8,782 nucleotides of DNA from an uncultured Ruminococcus sp. (GCA_902803585.1 CADCQO010000074.1:1-8782); one strand, 5' to 3'; positions 1-7,014 are shown, counted from the stretch's first letter. The notes: generated by a model not told the origin, from the sequence alone. Numbers and translations are program-made.

Positions 1-3
1 ATA

Positions 4-52
4 AAACGGCTAAAGCTTTTGAAAACGGAGGGTTTTAGCCGTTTCCTTTTTC
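4..52 (+). terminator. Terminator-like hairpin at window start
   Basis: A perfect 11-base inverted repeat (AAACGGCTAAA at 4-14, TTTAGCCGTTT at 34-44) encloses a 19-base loop and is followed by CCTTTTTC. It is likely the intrinsic terminator of a gene lying left of the window. The T-run is interrupted and the loop is long, so it may be weak. On the minus strand the stem is followed by TAT only after the stem's own T's, so use in that direction is less convincing. Confidence 0.55.
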
Positions 53-75
53 AAATGAAAGGAAAAGATCATCAT

Positions 76-521
76 ATGAATTCTTCTCAGCTGACATTTG
101 ACTTTATGACAAACGCCTCACCGCAGGAAAACCGTGCTGTCATGTCCGGAAAGGAACAGCCCTCTGCATCAGAAGGTATATTTGATGTCGGAGATCTGTT
201 CAGCACCACAAGCGGTCTGGAAGAAAGACATAACAACTGTTCTACGGCTGTTTTAGGAGATTGTCTGACGGTACTGAGGCGCATGAAAAGCAGTTCTGTG
301 AACCTTATCTTTGCCGATGCGCCATATAATATCGGAAAAGATTTCGGAAACAACAGTGATAAATGGGACAGTACAAAGGATTATGTCGGGAAAAAGTACC
401 GGGCAACGTCTGGCAGTTTAACCGTGTCAGATTCAAAATGGACGAATATGAAAACCACCCTACACAAAAGCCCGAATCTTTGCTTGAAAGGATCATCAAG
501 GCTTCCTCTCATACGGGCGAT
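76..521 (+). pseudogene. Remnant of N6-adenine DNA methyltransferase (YhdJ / M.HindIII type), deleted and frameshifted
   Basis: Two fragments of one methyltransferase lie in two frames. The first (from ATG 76, behind AAAGGA at 58-63) carries LGDCLTVLRR, then NLIFADAPYNIGKDFGNNSD, the motif IV region with DAPY in place of the usual DPPY. It switches frame around 382-392 into KVPGNVWQFNRVRF and MDEYENHPTQKPESLLERII, ending ASSHTGD near 521, which is the C-terminal half of the same family. From memory of E. coli YhdJ, roughly 105-115 residues between the two blocks are missing, and so is the DPFxGxxTTG AdoMet-binding motif that should follow the last block. Such an enzyme would methylate adenine in a short palindromic site; this copy cannot be active. 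About 55 residues before the first family block are unrecognised and may be a native extension or another fusion. The family call is confident; the exact specificity is not known. Confidence 0.8.
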
Positions 522-818
522 GAATTACTGACATACAGCCGTGAACTGTATGGCGGCAGCAAACTGCAGAATCACGCCTTCAACTCCCGTGTCAACGGAG
601 AATTCAAAAATAAAAGACTGGATCATTACATTAACCAGCGTGCAAATGGTATGTGTGTGATTGAAAACAGGTACAAAACAGCGATAGAAGAACTGATTAC
701 CATCAACGAATGACAGCAGTGGATCTCTTCCCTTTCAGATGAACATATCAACAAAATCATTCAGGATATTGATATGTACTACAAATTGGAAATGAACATG
801 GACATAACACAAAATTAG
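522..818 (+). pseudogene. Unrelated tail fused to the methyltransferase remnant, broken by a stop; possible restriction endonuclease C-terminus
   Basis: Right after ASSHTGD the frame stays open but the sequence no longer follows the methyltransferase family. It reads to TGA at 711-713, then continues in the same frame as a coherent, helix-like stretch (QQWISSLSDEHINKIIQDID and MYYKLEMNMD) to TAG at 816-818, 13 bases before lspA. The last part resembles, from memory only, the final helix of HindIII-family endonucleases (shared E, I, D-I, M, K and E spacing). This would fit a methyltransferase-endonuclease pair collapsed by deletions. No catalytic motif is visible. The stretch is visibly richer in A and T than lspA next to it, in keeping with acquired DNA. 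It could instead be an unrelated small protein. Confidence 0.45.
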
Positions 819-831
819 TGGGTGATAAACT

Positions 832-1356
832 ATGGTTTTAACCATCGTTCTGGCAGCATCTGCCGTCATTGCGGCACTTGACCAGCTTTTCAAATATCTC
901 ATCGTGCAGAACCTTGCCGACTCCGGCAGTGTATCTGTCATTGAAAACATTCTGTCGTTCACTTATATCGAAAACCGGGGAATTGCCTTCGGTATGTTTC
1001 AGGGAAAGCTCTGGCTGTTCTCTGCCGTTACGATCGTGCTGATCGGTGTGTTTATCTGGCTGATCGCTTCCAGACGCTTTTCCGGAAAGCTCTTCTGCAC
1101 TTCTGCCGCCCTGCTCATCGGCGGCGGTATCGGCAACCTGATAGACAGAATTTTTCGGGGCTTTGTCGTGGATTATCTCTCTCTGTCGTTCTTCTCGCCT
1201 GTCTGCAACTTTGCGGATTACTGCATCACGGCGGGTGCTGTACTGCTTGCCGTTTCTCTGCTCATGCAGAGCGGTACATTCCGCAAACCGCGCACCCCTC
1301 AGGAAAACACCAGCAGTGAAGATGACAGCGCAAACGGAGAAACCCATGAAGATTAA
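832..1356 (+). CDS. lspA: Lipoprotein signal peptidase (signal peptidase II)
   Basis: This integral membrane aspartyl protease cuts the signal peptide from prolipoproteins after lipid has been added to the cysteine. The 174-residue protein has the family hallmarks in order: DQLFKY (17-22), ENRGIAFG (47-54), GGGIGNLIDRI (97-107), FVVDYL (111-116) and VCNFADYC (124-131). By comparison with the B. subtilis enzyme the catalytic pair should be Asp114 and Asp129; Asp105 in GNLIDR is also conserved. Four membrane segments are predicted near 2-20, 60-79, 86-104 and 129-147. A hydrophilic acidic tail of about 25 residues follows the last one, somewhat longer than usual. The start is ATG 832 behind GGGTGAT at 820-826. 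The end overlaps rluD by 11 bases, so the two genes are probably co-transcribed and translationally coupled. Confidence 0.95.
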   Translation: MVLTIVLAASAVIAALDQLFKYLIVQNLADSGSVSVIENILSFTYIENRGIAFGMFQGKLWLFSAVTIVLIGVFIWLIASRRFSGKLFCTSAALLIGGGIGNLIDRIFRGFVVDYLSLSFFSPVCNFADYCITAGAVLLAVSLLMQSGTFRKPRTPQENTSSEDDSANGETHED

Positions 1357-2263
1357 AACATTTACCGCAGACGAAACCGCCGCCGGTGTGCGTGTTGACC
1401 GCTTTTTAGCGGAACAGGACGAAACCCTGACACGCTCGGCGGCTGTCCGTCTGATAGAAGAAGAACGGGTATCCATCAACGGAAAAATCCCGTCCAAAAA
1501 CGCTAAACTCAAGGCCGGCGACACCGTGACAGTCCATATCCCTGAACCGGTGCTTCCGGAGGCCAGACCCGAAAATATCCCGCTTGAAATCGTCTATGAG
1601 GACAGTGACCTGCTGGTTGTGAACAAGCCCAGAGGAATGGTAGTACACCCCGCCGCCGGCAATTATGACGGTACATTGGTGAACGCCCTGCTCTATCACT
1701 GCGGGGATTCCCTTTCAGGCATCAACGGCGTACTGCGTCCCGGCATTGTTCACCGCATCGACAAGGATACCAGCGGTCTGCTGATTGTTGCGAAAAACGA
1801 CTTCGCCCACCAGCATTTAGCGGAGCAAATCAAGGTACACAGCTTTACAAGGAAATATCAGGCAGTCGTGTGCGGAAACCTGAAAGACGATACCGGCACC
1901 GTCAATGCCCCTATCGGACGGCACCCGACAGAACGCAAAAAAATGGCTGTCACGAACAAAAACGCCCGTGAAGCGGTCACGCACTACCGTGTACTGGAGC
2001 GTTTCGGACAGTATACCCATGTAGAACTGACGCTCGAAACGGGACGCACTCACCAGATAAGGGTACATATGGCACATATCGGTCATCCGGTAGCGGGAGA
2101 TCCCGTCTACGGCGGGAAAAAATATCTTGCCTCGCTGAACGGTCAGTGCCTTCACGCTTACTACATTTCCTTCGTACACCCCCGCACCAATGAAGTCCTG
2201 ACGCTCTCCGCCCCTCTTCCGGCCTACTTCACCAGCTTTCTCTCCACACTCCGGCAAAACTGA
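1346..2263 (+). CDS. rluD: RluA-family 23S rRNA pseudouridine synthase
   Basis: It converts specific uridines of large-subunit rRNA to pseudouridine; RluD-type members act on helix 69. The 305-residue protein begins with an S4 RNA-binding domain (about 16-63, with RVDRFLAEQ and RVSINGK) and continues with the catalytic domain: VVNKPRGMVVHP (91-102), HRIDKDTSG (136-144) with catalytic Asp139, and GRTHQIRVHM (233-242), ending LHAYYISFVHP. Length and motif order are complete. I chose ATG 1346 because it has GGAGA at 1336-1340 and starts just before the S4 domain; a longer open frame reaching back to 1163 only reads through lspA. The lspA-rluD pair is a common arrangement in Firmicutes. The exact rRNA target (RluD against other RluA-family members) is not settled by sequence alone. 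Confidence 0.93.
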   Translation: MKIKTFTADETAAGVRVDRFLAEQDETLTRSAAVRLIEEERVSINGKIPSKNAKLKAGDTVTVHIPEPVLPEARPENIPLEIVYEDSDLLVVNKPRGMVVHPAAGNYDGTLVNALLYHCGDSLSGINGVLRPGIVHRIDKDTSGLLIVAKNDFAHQHLAEQIKVHSFTRKYQAVVCGNLKDDTGTVNAPIGRHPTERKKMAVTNKNAREAVTHYRVLERFGQYTHVELTLETGRTHQIRVHMAHIGHPVAGDPVYGGKKYLASLNGQCLHAYYISFVHPRTNEVLTLSAPLPAYFTSFLSTLRQN

Positions 2264-2286
2264 AAGGGTAATTTCCGGCAGTCATT

Positions 2287-2314
2287 TGTAACCTTTTTCT
2301 CCTGAAATGTATTA
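2287..2314 (+). promoter_or_regulatory. Putative ECF-type promoter of the sigma/anti-sigma operon
   Basis: TGTAACC at 2287-2293, followed by a T-run, resembles the AAC-centred -35 element of ECF sigma factor promoters. About 15 bases downstream, TGTATTATTAGGA (2308-2320) sits where a -10 element and start site are expected. No good sigma-A TTGACA/TATAAT pair is seen in the 64-base gap after rluD. The start site would fall near 2318, leaving a very short leader before ATG 2337. This suggests the sigma factor drives its own transcription; it is inferred from motif and position only. Confidence 0.45.
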
Positions 2315-2336
2315 TTAGGACAGGCGGGTGAGTACC

Positions 2337-2876
2337 ATGCTGATATATATATCAATGCTCGGAGAAGCTGACGACAAACAGCGCTTTGAAGTCATTTATC
2401 AGAGCAACAGGGATTTCATGTACCACTATGCGTACAAAATTTTAGGTGACGTTTCCTCTGCGGAGGACGCTGTGCATGACGCGTTTCTGTCCTTTGCAAA
2501 ATACTATGAGCGCTACCGTCATCTGGACAGTATGCAGACACGCAATTTTCTGATGATTACCGTCAGGAATGCGGCTTTTAAAATCTACCATCACCGCAAA
2601 CGGGAAACCGCTGTCGATGAGATACAGAAGGACGAAATCATGCCAGACATTGCCGCTGATACGGAACAAAAGGACGTGAAGCGCATTGTGTTCGACATGA
2701 TAAAGTCACTTGACAGCAAATATGGTGATGTGCTGATGCTGAAATATTACTGTGACATGAGCGTCAACGAAATCGCTGAACAGCTGGGACTGACTCCCCA
2801 AAATATCAAGGTACGGCTGCATCGGGGCCGCACTTTGCTGAAATCCAGACTGGAAGGGGTCGGTATCTGTGAATGA
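2337..2876 (+). CDS. Sigma-70 family (ECF-like) RNA polymerase sigma factor
   Basis: This is a 179-residue alternative sigma factor with region 2 at about 17-90 (AEDAVHDAFLSFAKYY, core binding and -10 recognition, then the basic RNAAFKIYHHRKRE) and region 4 at about 113-170, whose helix-turn-helix MSVNEIAEQLGLTPQNIKVR is near 141-160 followed by LHRGRTLLKSRL. The two are joined by a short acidic linker, with no regions 1 or 3, as in ECF-type factors. I chose ATG 2337 over an in-frame GTG at 2328 because GGGTGAG lies at 2326-2332 and related clostridial factors typically begin MLIYxSM. It overlaps the next gene by 8 bases, the usual layout for a sigma factor and its membrane anti-sigma. The signal it answers to is not evident. 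Confidence 0.88.
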   Translation: MLIYISMLGEADDKQRFEVIYQSNRDFMYHYAYKILGDVSSAEDAVHDAFLSFAKYYERYRHLDSMQTRNFLMITVRNAAFKIYHHRKRETAVDEIQKDEIMPDIAADTEQKDVKRIVFDMIKSLDSKYGDVLMLKYYCDMSVNEIAEQLGLTPQNIKVRLHRGRTLLKSRLEGVGICE

Positions 2877-3741
2877 TAAAGATTTTGACAAACTCCTGCA
2901 GGAGAGCATCAGGGAGTACGGCCACACTTATTTTGAGGAAACACCCGAAAACGCCGGCCCGCCCCATATGTTTCCCGCCGATTTTCTGCGTGATGTTCCG
3001 TTTCCGCCCAAAAAGCCCTCCGCTTCTCTGCGGATTGTCCGCATCATATCGGCGCTGGCTGCGGCACTTGTCCTGCTGACGGCAGTCTTTCTTGTGCCTG
3101 CTGTCCTCAGCAGCCGAAAGGAAATCACGGCTGAACAATCCCGCAGCATCCGCAAGGAAACCACCGCACCGTCTGTACAGGAGAAAAGCCCTGATGCAGA
3201 ACCGTCTGCCCGCACTTCTCTGTTTCCTGTCCAGAACAATGCAGTACGCAATGATTCCGTCACAGACAGCGCTGAAAAATACGAAGCATCTGAAATATGC
3301 GAAGAATTCGACCCTGTATCAGAGCCTGAAAACAAAATGACAGACGTGATCGGTCAGGACGTTCTTTCGCTGCAGCTGCCCTCTGATTATTCCGTTGTGC
3401 TGATGTGGGGTGACAAACCGCTGAATCCTGACAGCACAGACATCTGTCAGTTATGCACTGCCCTGAGCAGGGGCATGGCTCCGGAATATCAGACGGCTTC
3501 CCTGCCGGAGGATTCAGCCGGACAAGCCCTGATGCAGTTTGAACTGACGGCACTGGATACCTTCCGTCTGCAAAACAGGTCTTATTGCTGTTTCAGAGCC
3601 TGCGTCACTGCAAAAGCCGTCTATCTGCTGTGCAGCAATGAGGACGAAGAACAATATTACCTGATTCCTGCGGACAACAGCCTGTATACAGCCTGTTTCC
3701 AGTCCCTCAGCACCATCTGCGCCAACATTGACACTTTCTGA
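2869..3741 (+). CDS. Single-pass membrane protein, probable anti-sigma factor with cysteine-rich exported domain
   Basis: This 290-residue protein has no enzyme motif I recognise. Residues 1-54 are charged and cytoplasmic in layout (NDKDFDKLLQESIREYG and later FPADFLRDVP). One hydrophobic segment spans about 58-80 (ISALAAALVLLTAVFLVPAV), a polar Ser/Thr/Glu-rich linker runs to about 160, and a folded-looking domain fills about 160-290. The order fits an anti-sigma factor holding the sigma factor inside while sensing outside. All nine cysteines (144, 193, 196, 240, 241, 245, 255, 276, 284) lie beyond the membrane segment. The start is GTG 2869 behind GGAAGGGG (2852-2859), overlapping the sigma gene stop. 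The anti-sigma role rests on gene position and topology, not on a recognised ZAS or RsgI-type domain. Confidence 0.65.
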   Translation: MNDKDFDKLLQESIREYGHTYFEETPENAGPPHMFPADFLRDVPFPPKKPSASLRIVRIISALAAALVLLTAVFLVPAVLSSRKEITAEQSRSIRKETTAPSVQEKSPDAEPSARTSLFPVQNNAVRNDSVTDSAEKYEASEICEEFDPVSEPENKMTDVIGQDVLSLQLPSDYSVVLMWGDKPLNPDSTDICQLCTALSRGMAPEYQTASLPEDSAGQALMQFELTALDTFRLQNRSYCCFRACVTAKAVYLLCSNEDEEQYYLIPADNSLYTACFQSLSTICANIDTF

Positions 3742-3751
3742 CACATATCAC

Positions 3752-3787
3752 AAAAGGACGATACCAACACGGCATCGTCCTTTTTTT
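3752..3787 (+). terminator. Strong intrinsic terminator, likely bidirectional
   Basis: AAAAGGACGAT (3752-3762) pairs perfectly with ATCGTCCTTTT (3774-3784) around an 11-base loop, and seven T's run from 3781 to 3787. It ends the sigma/anti-sigma operon. Read from the other strand the same stem also ends in four T's, and it lies two bases beyond the pflA stop, so it probably also ends the convergent pfl operon. Confidence 0.9.
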
Positions 3788-3788
3788 G

Positions 3789-4535
3789 TTACTCTTTTGT
3801 CTGATATTCGCTTGTATGCAGAAGCCTTTCGGCACGTCTGATTTCTTCCTCAGTGGGTACGGGAACACCTTCGAGCGGATAGGGCATATGCAGTGCCTGC
3901 CATTTTACCGTACCGAGTGTATGATAGGGCAGGACTTCGACACGTTCAACGGTTTTCAGCGAGGCAATGAAGCGGTGCATTTCCCGCAGGTCGCTTTCAC
4001 TGTCCGTCAGCTCCGGCACCAATACACGGCGAATCCACATTTTTTTGCCGTGCGCCGAAAGATATTCTGCCATCGCCAGAATATTTTCGTTGCCGACACC
4101 CGTAAGCCGGCGGTGTCCGTCCGCGTCCATCAATTTCAGATCGAGCAGTACCAGATCCGTCACCTGCATCAGCCTGCCGAACCGCTCCAGATAATCGCTG
4201 TCTGTGCGGAAAGGTTCTCCTGCGGTATCCAGTGCGGTATGAATGCCCTGCTTTGCGGCAAGCGTAAAGAATTCCGTCACGAAATCCATCTGCAAAAGCG
4301 GTTCCCCGCCGCTGACGGTAATACCGCCGTTCTTTTTCCAGTAGGACTGATACCGCCTGACGTGCGCCAGCAAATCCGCCGCCGTCCACTCCTGCCCCTC
4401 ACCGCTCCATGTGTCGGGATTGTGGCAGTACTGACAGCGCATATGACAGCCTTTCAGAAATACCACAAACCTGACGCCGGGCCCGTCTACCAGCCCGAAA
4501 GTTTCCAGAGAATGCACAATACCTTTTTTCGGCAT
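3789..4535 (-). CDS. pflA: Pyruvate formate-lyase activating enzyme (radical SAM)
   Basis: It uses a [4Fe-4S] cluster and S-adenosylmethionine to abstract a hydrogen from the active-site glycine of PflB and so create the glycyl radical. The 248-residue protein has the family length. Cys30, Cys34 and Cys37 in GCHMRCQYCHNPDTW form the CxxxCxxC cluster motif, GITVSGGEPLLQ (71-82) supplies the GGEP SAM contact, and LVLLDLKLMD and VLPYHTLGTVKW match the later conserved blocks. ATG 4535 follows GGGAGGCGGG at good spacing. It lies 17 bases after pflB on the same strand, so the two genes form one operon and its substrate is clearly the neighbouring lyase. Translation may be coupled. Confidence 0.96.
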   Translation of the reverse strand: MPKKGIVHSLETFGLVDGPGVRFVVFLKGCHMRCQYCHNPDTWSGEGQEWTAADLLAHVRRYQSYWKKNGGITVSGGEPLLQMDFVTEFFTLAAKQGIHTALDTAGEPFRTDSDYLERFGRLMQVTDLVLLDLKLMDADGHRRLTGVGNENILAMAEYLSAHGKKMWIRRVLVPELTDSESDLREMHRFIASLKTVERVEVLPYHTLGTVKWQALHMPYPLEGVPVPTEEEIRRAERLLHTSEYQTKE

Positions 4536-4552
4536 GACCCGCCTCCCCGCTG

Positions 4553-6808
4553 TTACAGCGTCTTGTGACAGGTACGGGCGATAACGTCCATCTGCTGTTC
4601 CTTCGTGAGGTCAATGAATTTGACAGCGTAGCCCGAAACACGGATCGTAAAGTTGGCATACTCTTCCTTTTCGGGGTGATTCATGGCATCAATCAGCTTT
4701 TCGGTGCCGAACACATTGACGTTGAGATGATGTGCGCCCTGATCGAAATAACCGTCCATCACCTGTACGAGGTTCTGCACACGCTCGTCATCTGTATGGC
4801 CGAGTGCATCGGGGCTGATGGTCTGTGTATTGGAAATGCCGTCCAGCGCCCAGTGATAGGGCAGTTTTGCAAGGGAATTCAGAGAAGCGAGCAGACCGTT
4901 TTTCTCTGCGCCGTAGCTCGGATTGGCACCAGGTGCAAGAGGTGTGCCGGCTCTGCGTCCGTCAGGCATATTGCCGGTTGCCTTGCCGTAAACGACATTG
5001 GACGTGATCGTCAGAATAGAGGTCGTCGGCTCGGAATTTCTGTAAGTGTGGTGCTTTTTGATCTTATCCAGAAAAGTACCCAAAAGCCATACAGCGATAT
5101 CGTCCGCCCTGTCGTCATCATTGCCGTAGCGGGGGAAATCGCCCTCTGTCGCAAAGTCAATGCAGATACCCGCATCGTCACGGATTGCCCTGACGGTAGC
5201 GTATCTGATGGCGCTCAGGGAATCGACCACATGGGAGAATCCGGCAATGCCCGTTGCAAAGGTACGGCGTACATTCGTATCAATCAAAGCCATTTCTGCG
5301 GCTTCGTAATAGTATTTATCGTGCATATAGTGTATCAGGTTCAGCGTGTTGACGTACAGACCCGCCAGCCAGTCCATCATCAGCTCAAAGCGCTGTATTA
5401 CCTCGTTGTATTCCAGTATCTCGGAAGTAATGCGCTGATAGGGCGGGGCGACCTGCTCACGGTTCTTTGCATCGACACCGCCGTTGAGTGCATACAGCAG
5501 ACATTTTGCGAGATTGGCTCTTGCACCGAAGAACTGCATTTCCTTGCCTGTCTGTGTAGCGGACACACAGCAGCAGATAGAGTAGTCATCGCCCCAGACG
5601 GGTTTCATGACATCATCGTTTTCATACTGCACGGAACTTGTCTGGATAGAGATTCTGGAAGCATAGCGCTTGAAGGTTTCAGGCAGTGCGGACGAATACA
5701 GCACTGTCAGGTTCGGTTCGGGAGAAGGCCCCATATTCTCCAGCGTATGCAGGAAACGGAAATCGTTTTTCGTGACCATCGAACGGCCGTCACAGCCGAT
5801 ACCGGCTACCTCAAGCGTTGCCCATACGGGGTCGCCGGAGAAAAGCTGATTGTAGCTCGGAATACGGGCAAACTTGACAATACGGCACTTCATGACGAAA
5901 TGGTCAATGAGTTCCTGCGCTTCCTGTTCGGTCAGCACACCCTTGTCCAGATCACGCTGGATATAGATGTCGAGGAAGGTAGACACTCTGCCGACACTCA
6001 TTGCCGCGCCGTTCTGTGTCTTGATAGCGGCAAGGTAGCCGAAGTACAGCCACTGCACCGCTTCACGGGCGCTGACGGCGGGACGGGAAATATCAAAGCC
6101 GTAGAGCGCCGCCATTTCCTTCATGCCTCTGAGCGCCTTGATCTGTTTGGCGATTTCCTCTCTCAGACGGATCACGTCATCGGTCATAGTGCCGTCGCCG
6201 CAGTTGGCGAAGTCCTTCTGCTTCTGTTCAATGAGAAAATCAATGCCGTACAGGGCTACTCTGCGGTAATCGCCTACAATGCGTCCTCTGCCGTAGGTAT
6301 CCGGCAGACCTGTAATGATCTTGTTGTGGCGGACAGCCTTCATTTCGGGGGTATAGGCATCGAACACGCCCTGATTGTGGGTAGTGACGTATTCGCTGAA
6401 AATCCTGTGCAGTTCACTGTCGGGGGTATAGCCGTAGGTTTCACAGGCCTGCTCTGCCATCTTGATGCCGCCGAAGGGCATAAAGGCACGTTTCAGCGGT
6501 TTGTCCGTCTGAAGACCGACAACCTTCTCCAGTGTTTTGTCCTCGCTGATATAGCCGGCACCGTAAGCTGTCAGACCGGAAACAACCTTTGTTTCCATAT
6601 CCAGCACACCGCCTTTGGCGCGTTCCTCCTTCTGCAGTTCCTTCACGATTGACCACAGGCGGTCGGTTGCTTCGGTAGGCCCTGCCAAAAAGGACTCATC
6701 GCCGTCATACGGGCGGTAGTTTTTCTGAATAAAATCCCTGACATTGATTTCGAGCTTCCAGATACGGCCCTCAAAACCTTCCCAAGCCTCTGCATAGTTC
6801 TTGTTCAT
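4553..6808 (-). CDS. pflB: Pyruvate formate-lyase (formate C-acetyltransferase)
   Basis: It converts pyruvate and CoA to formate and acetyl-CoA in anaerobic mixed-acid fermentation, in the cytoplasm. The 751-residue protein is close to the 760 of the E. coli enzyme. The glycyl-radical loop FTIRVSGYAVKF is near the end with the radical Gly at about 726. The active-site pair is in DDYSICCCVSAT (Cys413 and Cys414), with an extra cysteine just before it at 412, followed by GKEMQFFGARANLAK. Other hallmarks are MPFGGIKMAEQACE near 110-123 and TPLAPGANPSYGAEKNG near 621-638. I chose ATG 6808, nine bases after GAGGAGGA (6825-6818), rather than the TTG one codon earlier. It is the first gene of an operon with pflA and is transcribed away from the helicase gene. 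The enzyme is oxygen-sensitive once activated. Confidence 0.97.
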   Translation of the reverse strand: MNKNYAEAWEGFEGRIWKLEINVRDFIQKNYRPYDGDESFLAGPTEATDRLWSIVKELQKEERAKGGVLDMETKVVSGLTAYGAGYISEDKTLEKVVGLQTDKPLKRAFMPFGGIKMAEQACETYGYTPDSELHRIFSEYVTTHNQGVFDAYTPEMKAVRHNKIITGLPDTYGRGRIVGDYRRVALYGIDFLIEQKQKDFANCGDGTMTDDVIRLREEIAKQIKALRGMKEMAALYGFDISRPAVSAREAVQWLYFGYLAAIKTQNGAAMSVGRVSTFLDIYIQRDLDKGVLTEQEAQELIDHFVMKCRIVKFARIPSYNQLFSGDPVWATLEVAGIGCDGRSMVTKNDFRFLHTLENMGPSPEPNLTVLYSSALPETFKRYASRISIQTSSVQYENDDVMKPVWGDDYSICCCVSATQTGKEMQFFGARANLAKCLLYALNGGVDAKNREQVAPPYQRITSEILEYNEVIQRFELMMDWLAGLYVNTLNLIHYMHDKYYYEAAEMALIDTNVRRTFATGIAGFSHVVDSLSAIRYATVRAIRDDAGICIDFATEGDFPRYGNDDDRADDIAVWLLGTFLDKIKKHHTYRNSEPTTSILTITSNVVYGKATGNMPDGRRAGTPLAPGANPSYGAEKNGLLASLNSLAKLPYHWALDGISNTQTISPDALGHTDDERVQNLVQVMDGYFDQGAHHLNVNVFGTEKLIDAMNHPEKEEYANFTIRVSGYAVKFIDLTKEQQMDVIARTCHKTL

Positions 6809-6849
6809 CAATGCGATTCCTCCTCATCAAAAATATTCATTTTTCCAGT

Positions 6850-6920
6850 AAGGACAGCCGTGCGGGTACATTTCAGAGCGGAACGTGCGGTGTGAATCCT
6901 GTTTTCTTTGTGCCGTCCTT
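6850..6920 (-). promoter_or_regulatory. Stem-forming element in the pflB leader
   Basis: In the pflB RNA, AAGGACGGC (6920-6912) can pair with GCTGTCCTT (6858-6850) over nine base pairs including one G-U, closing a 53-base domain. Inside or bordering it, CGTGCGG occurs twice (6859-6865 and 6884-6890 on the plus strand). The ribosome binding site lies outside the stem. It could be a regulatory or RNA-stabilising structure; no known riboswitch was recognised. Confidence 0.35.
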
Positions 6921-6940
6921 GAATGAGCTTTCGTAATTTT

Positions 6941-6969
6941 ACTATATAGCGGAATCGTTTTTTTGTCAA
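6941..6969 (-). promoter_or_regulatory. pflB promoter (sigma-A type)
   Basis: On the minus strand TTGACA (6969-6964) is followed after exactly 17 bases by TATAGT (6946-6941). Transcription would start near 6934, leaving a leader of about 126 bases before ATG 6808. The -35 box is part of the left arm of an 11-base inverted repeat. Confidence 0.8.
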
Positions 6970-7014
6970 CCGCTGAGGGTAGGAATTAAAAATATCGTAT
7001 AGTTTGACAAAAAA
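6959..7014. repeat. Inverted repeat TTTTTTGTCAA / TTGACAAAAAA at the pfl promoter
   Basis: Two perfect 11-base arms lie at 6959-6969 and 7004-7014, 34 bases apart. The left arm contains the pflB -35 box. The right arm carries TTGACA facing the other way but has no good -10 box at the expected distance, so a second promoter there is doubtful. The symmetry could mark an operator pair or be partly an effect of A/T-rich promoter DNA. Confidence 0.5.

Noticed and set aside
838..1524. A 228-codon minus-strand frame across lspA and the start of rluD
   Set aside because: It is a shadow of two genes with full sets of motifs; it is rich in Arg, Asp and Gln as antisense frames often are.
2341..2354. 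A 14-base perfect palindrome TGATATATATATCA just after the sigma start codon
   Set aside because: It is explained by the codons for the conserved LIYIS start of this sigma family; an operator role has no further support.
3786..4568. A 260-codon open frame on the plus strand opposite pflA
   Set aside because: It is antisense to pflA, which has all radical-SAM motifs; the translation is low-complexity in style and matches nothing.
4565..6652. A 695-codon open frame on the plus strand opposite pflB
   Set aside because: It lies wholly antisense to an unmistakable pflB, has no recognisable domain or ribosome site, and follows from the codon bias of the real gene.
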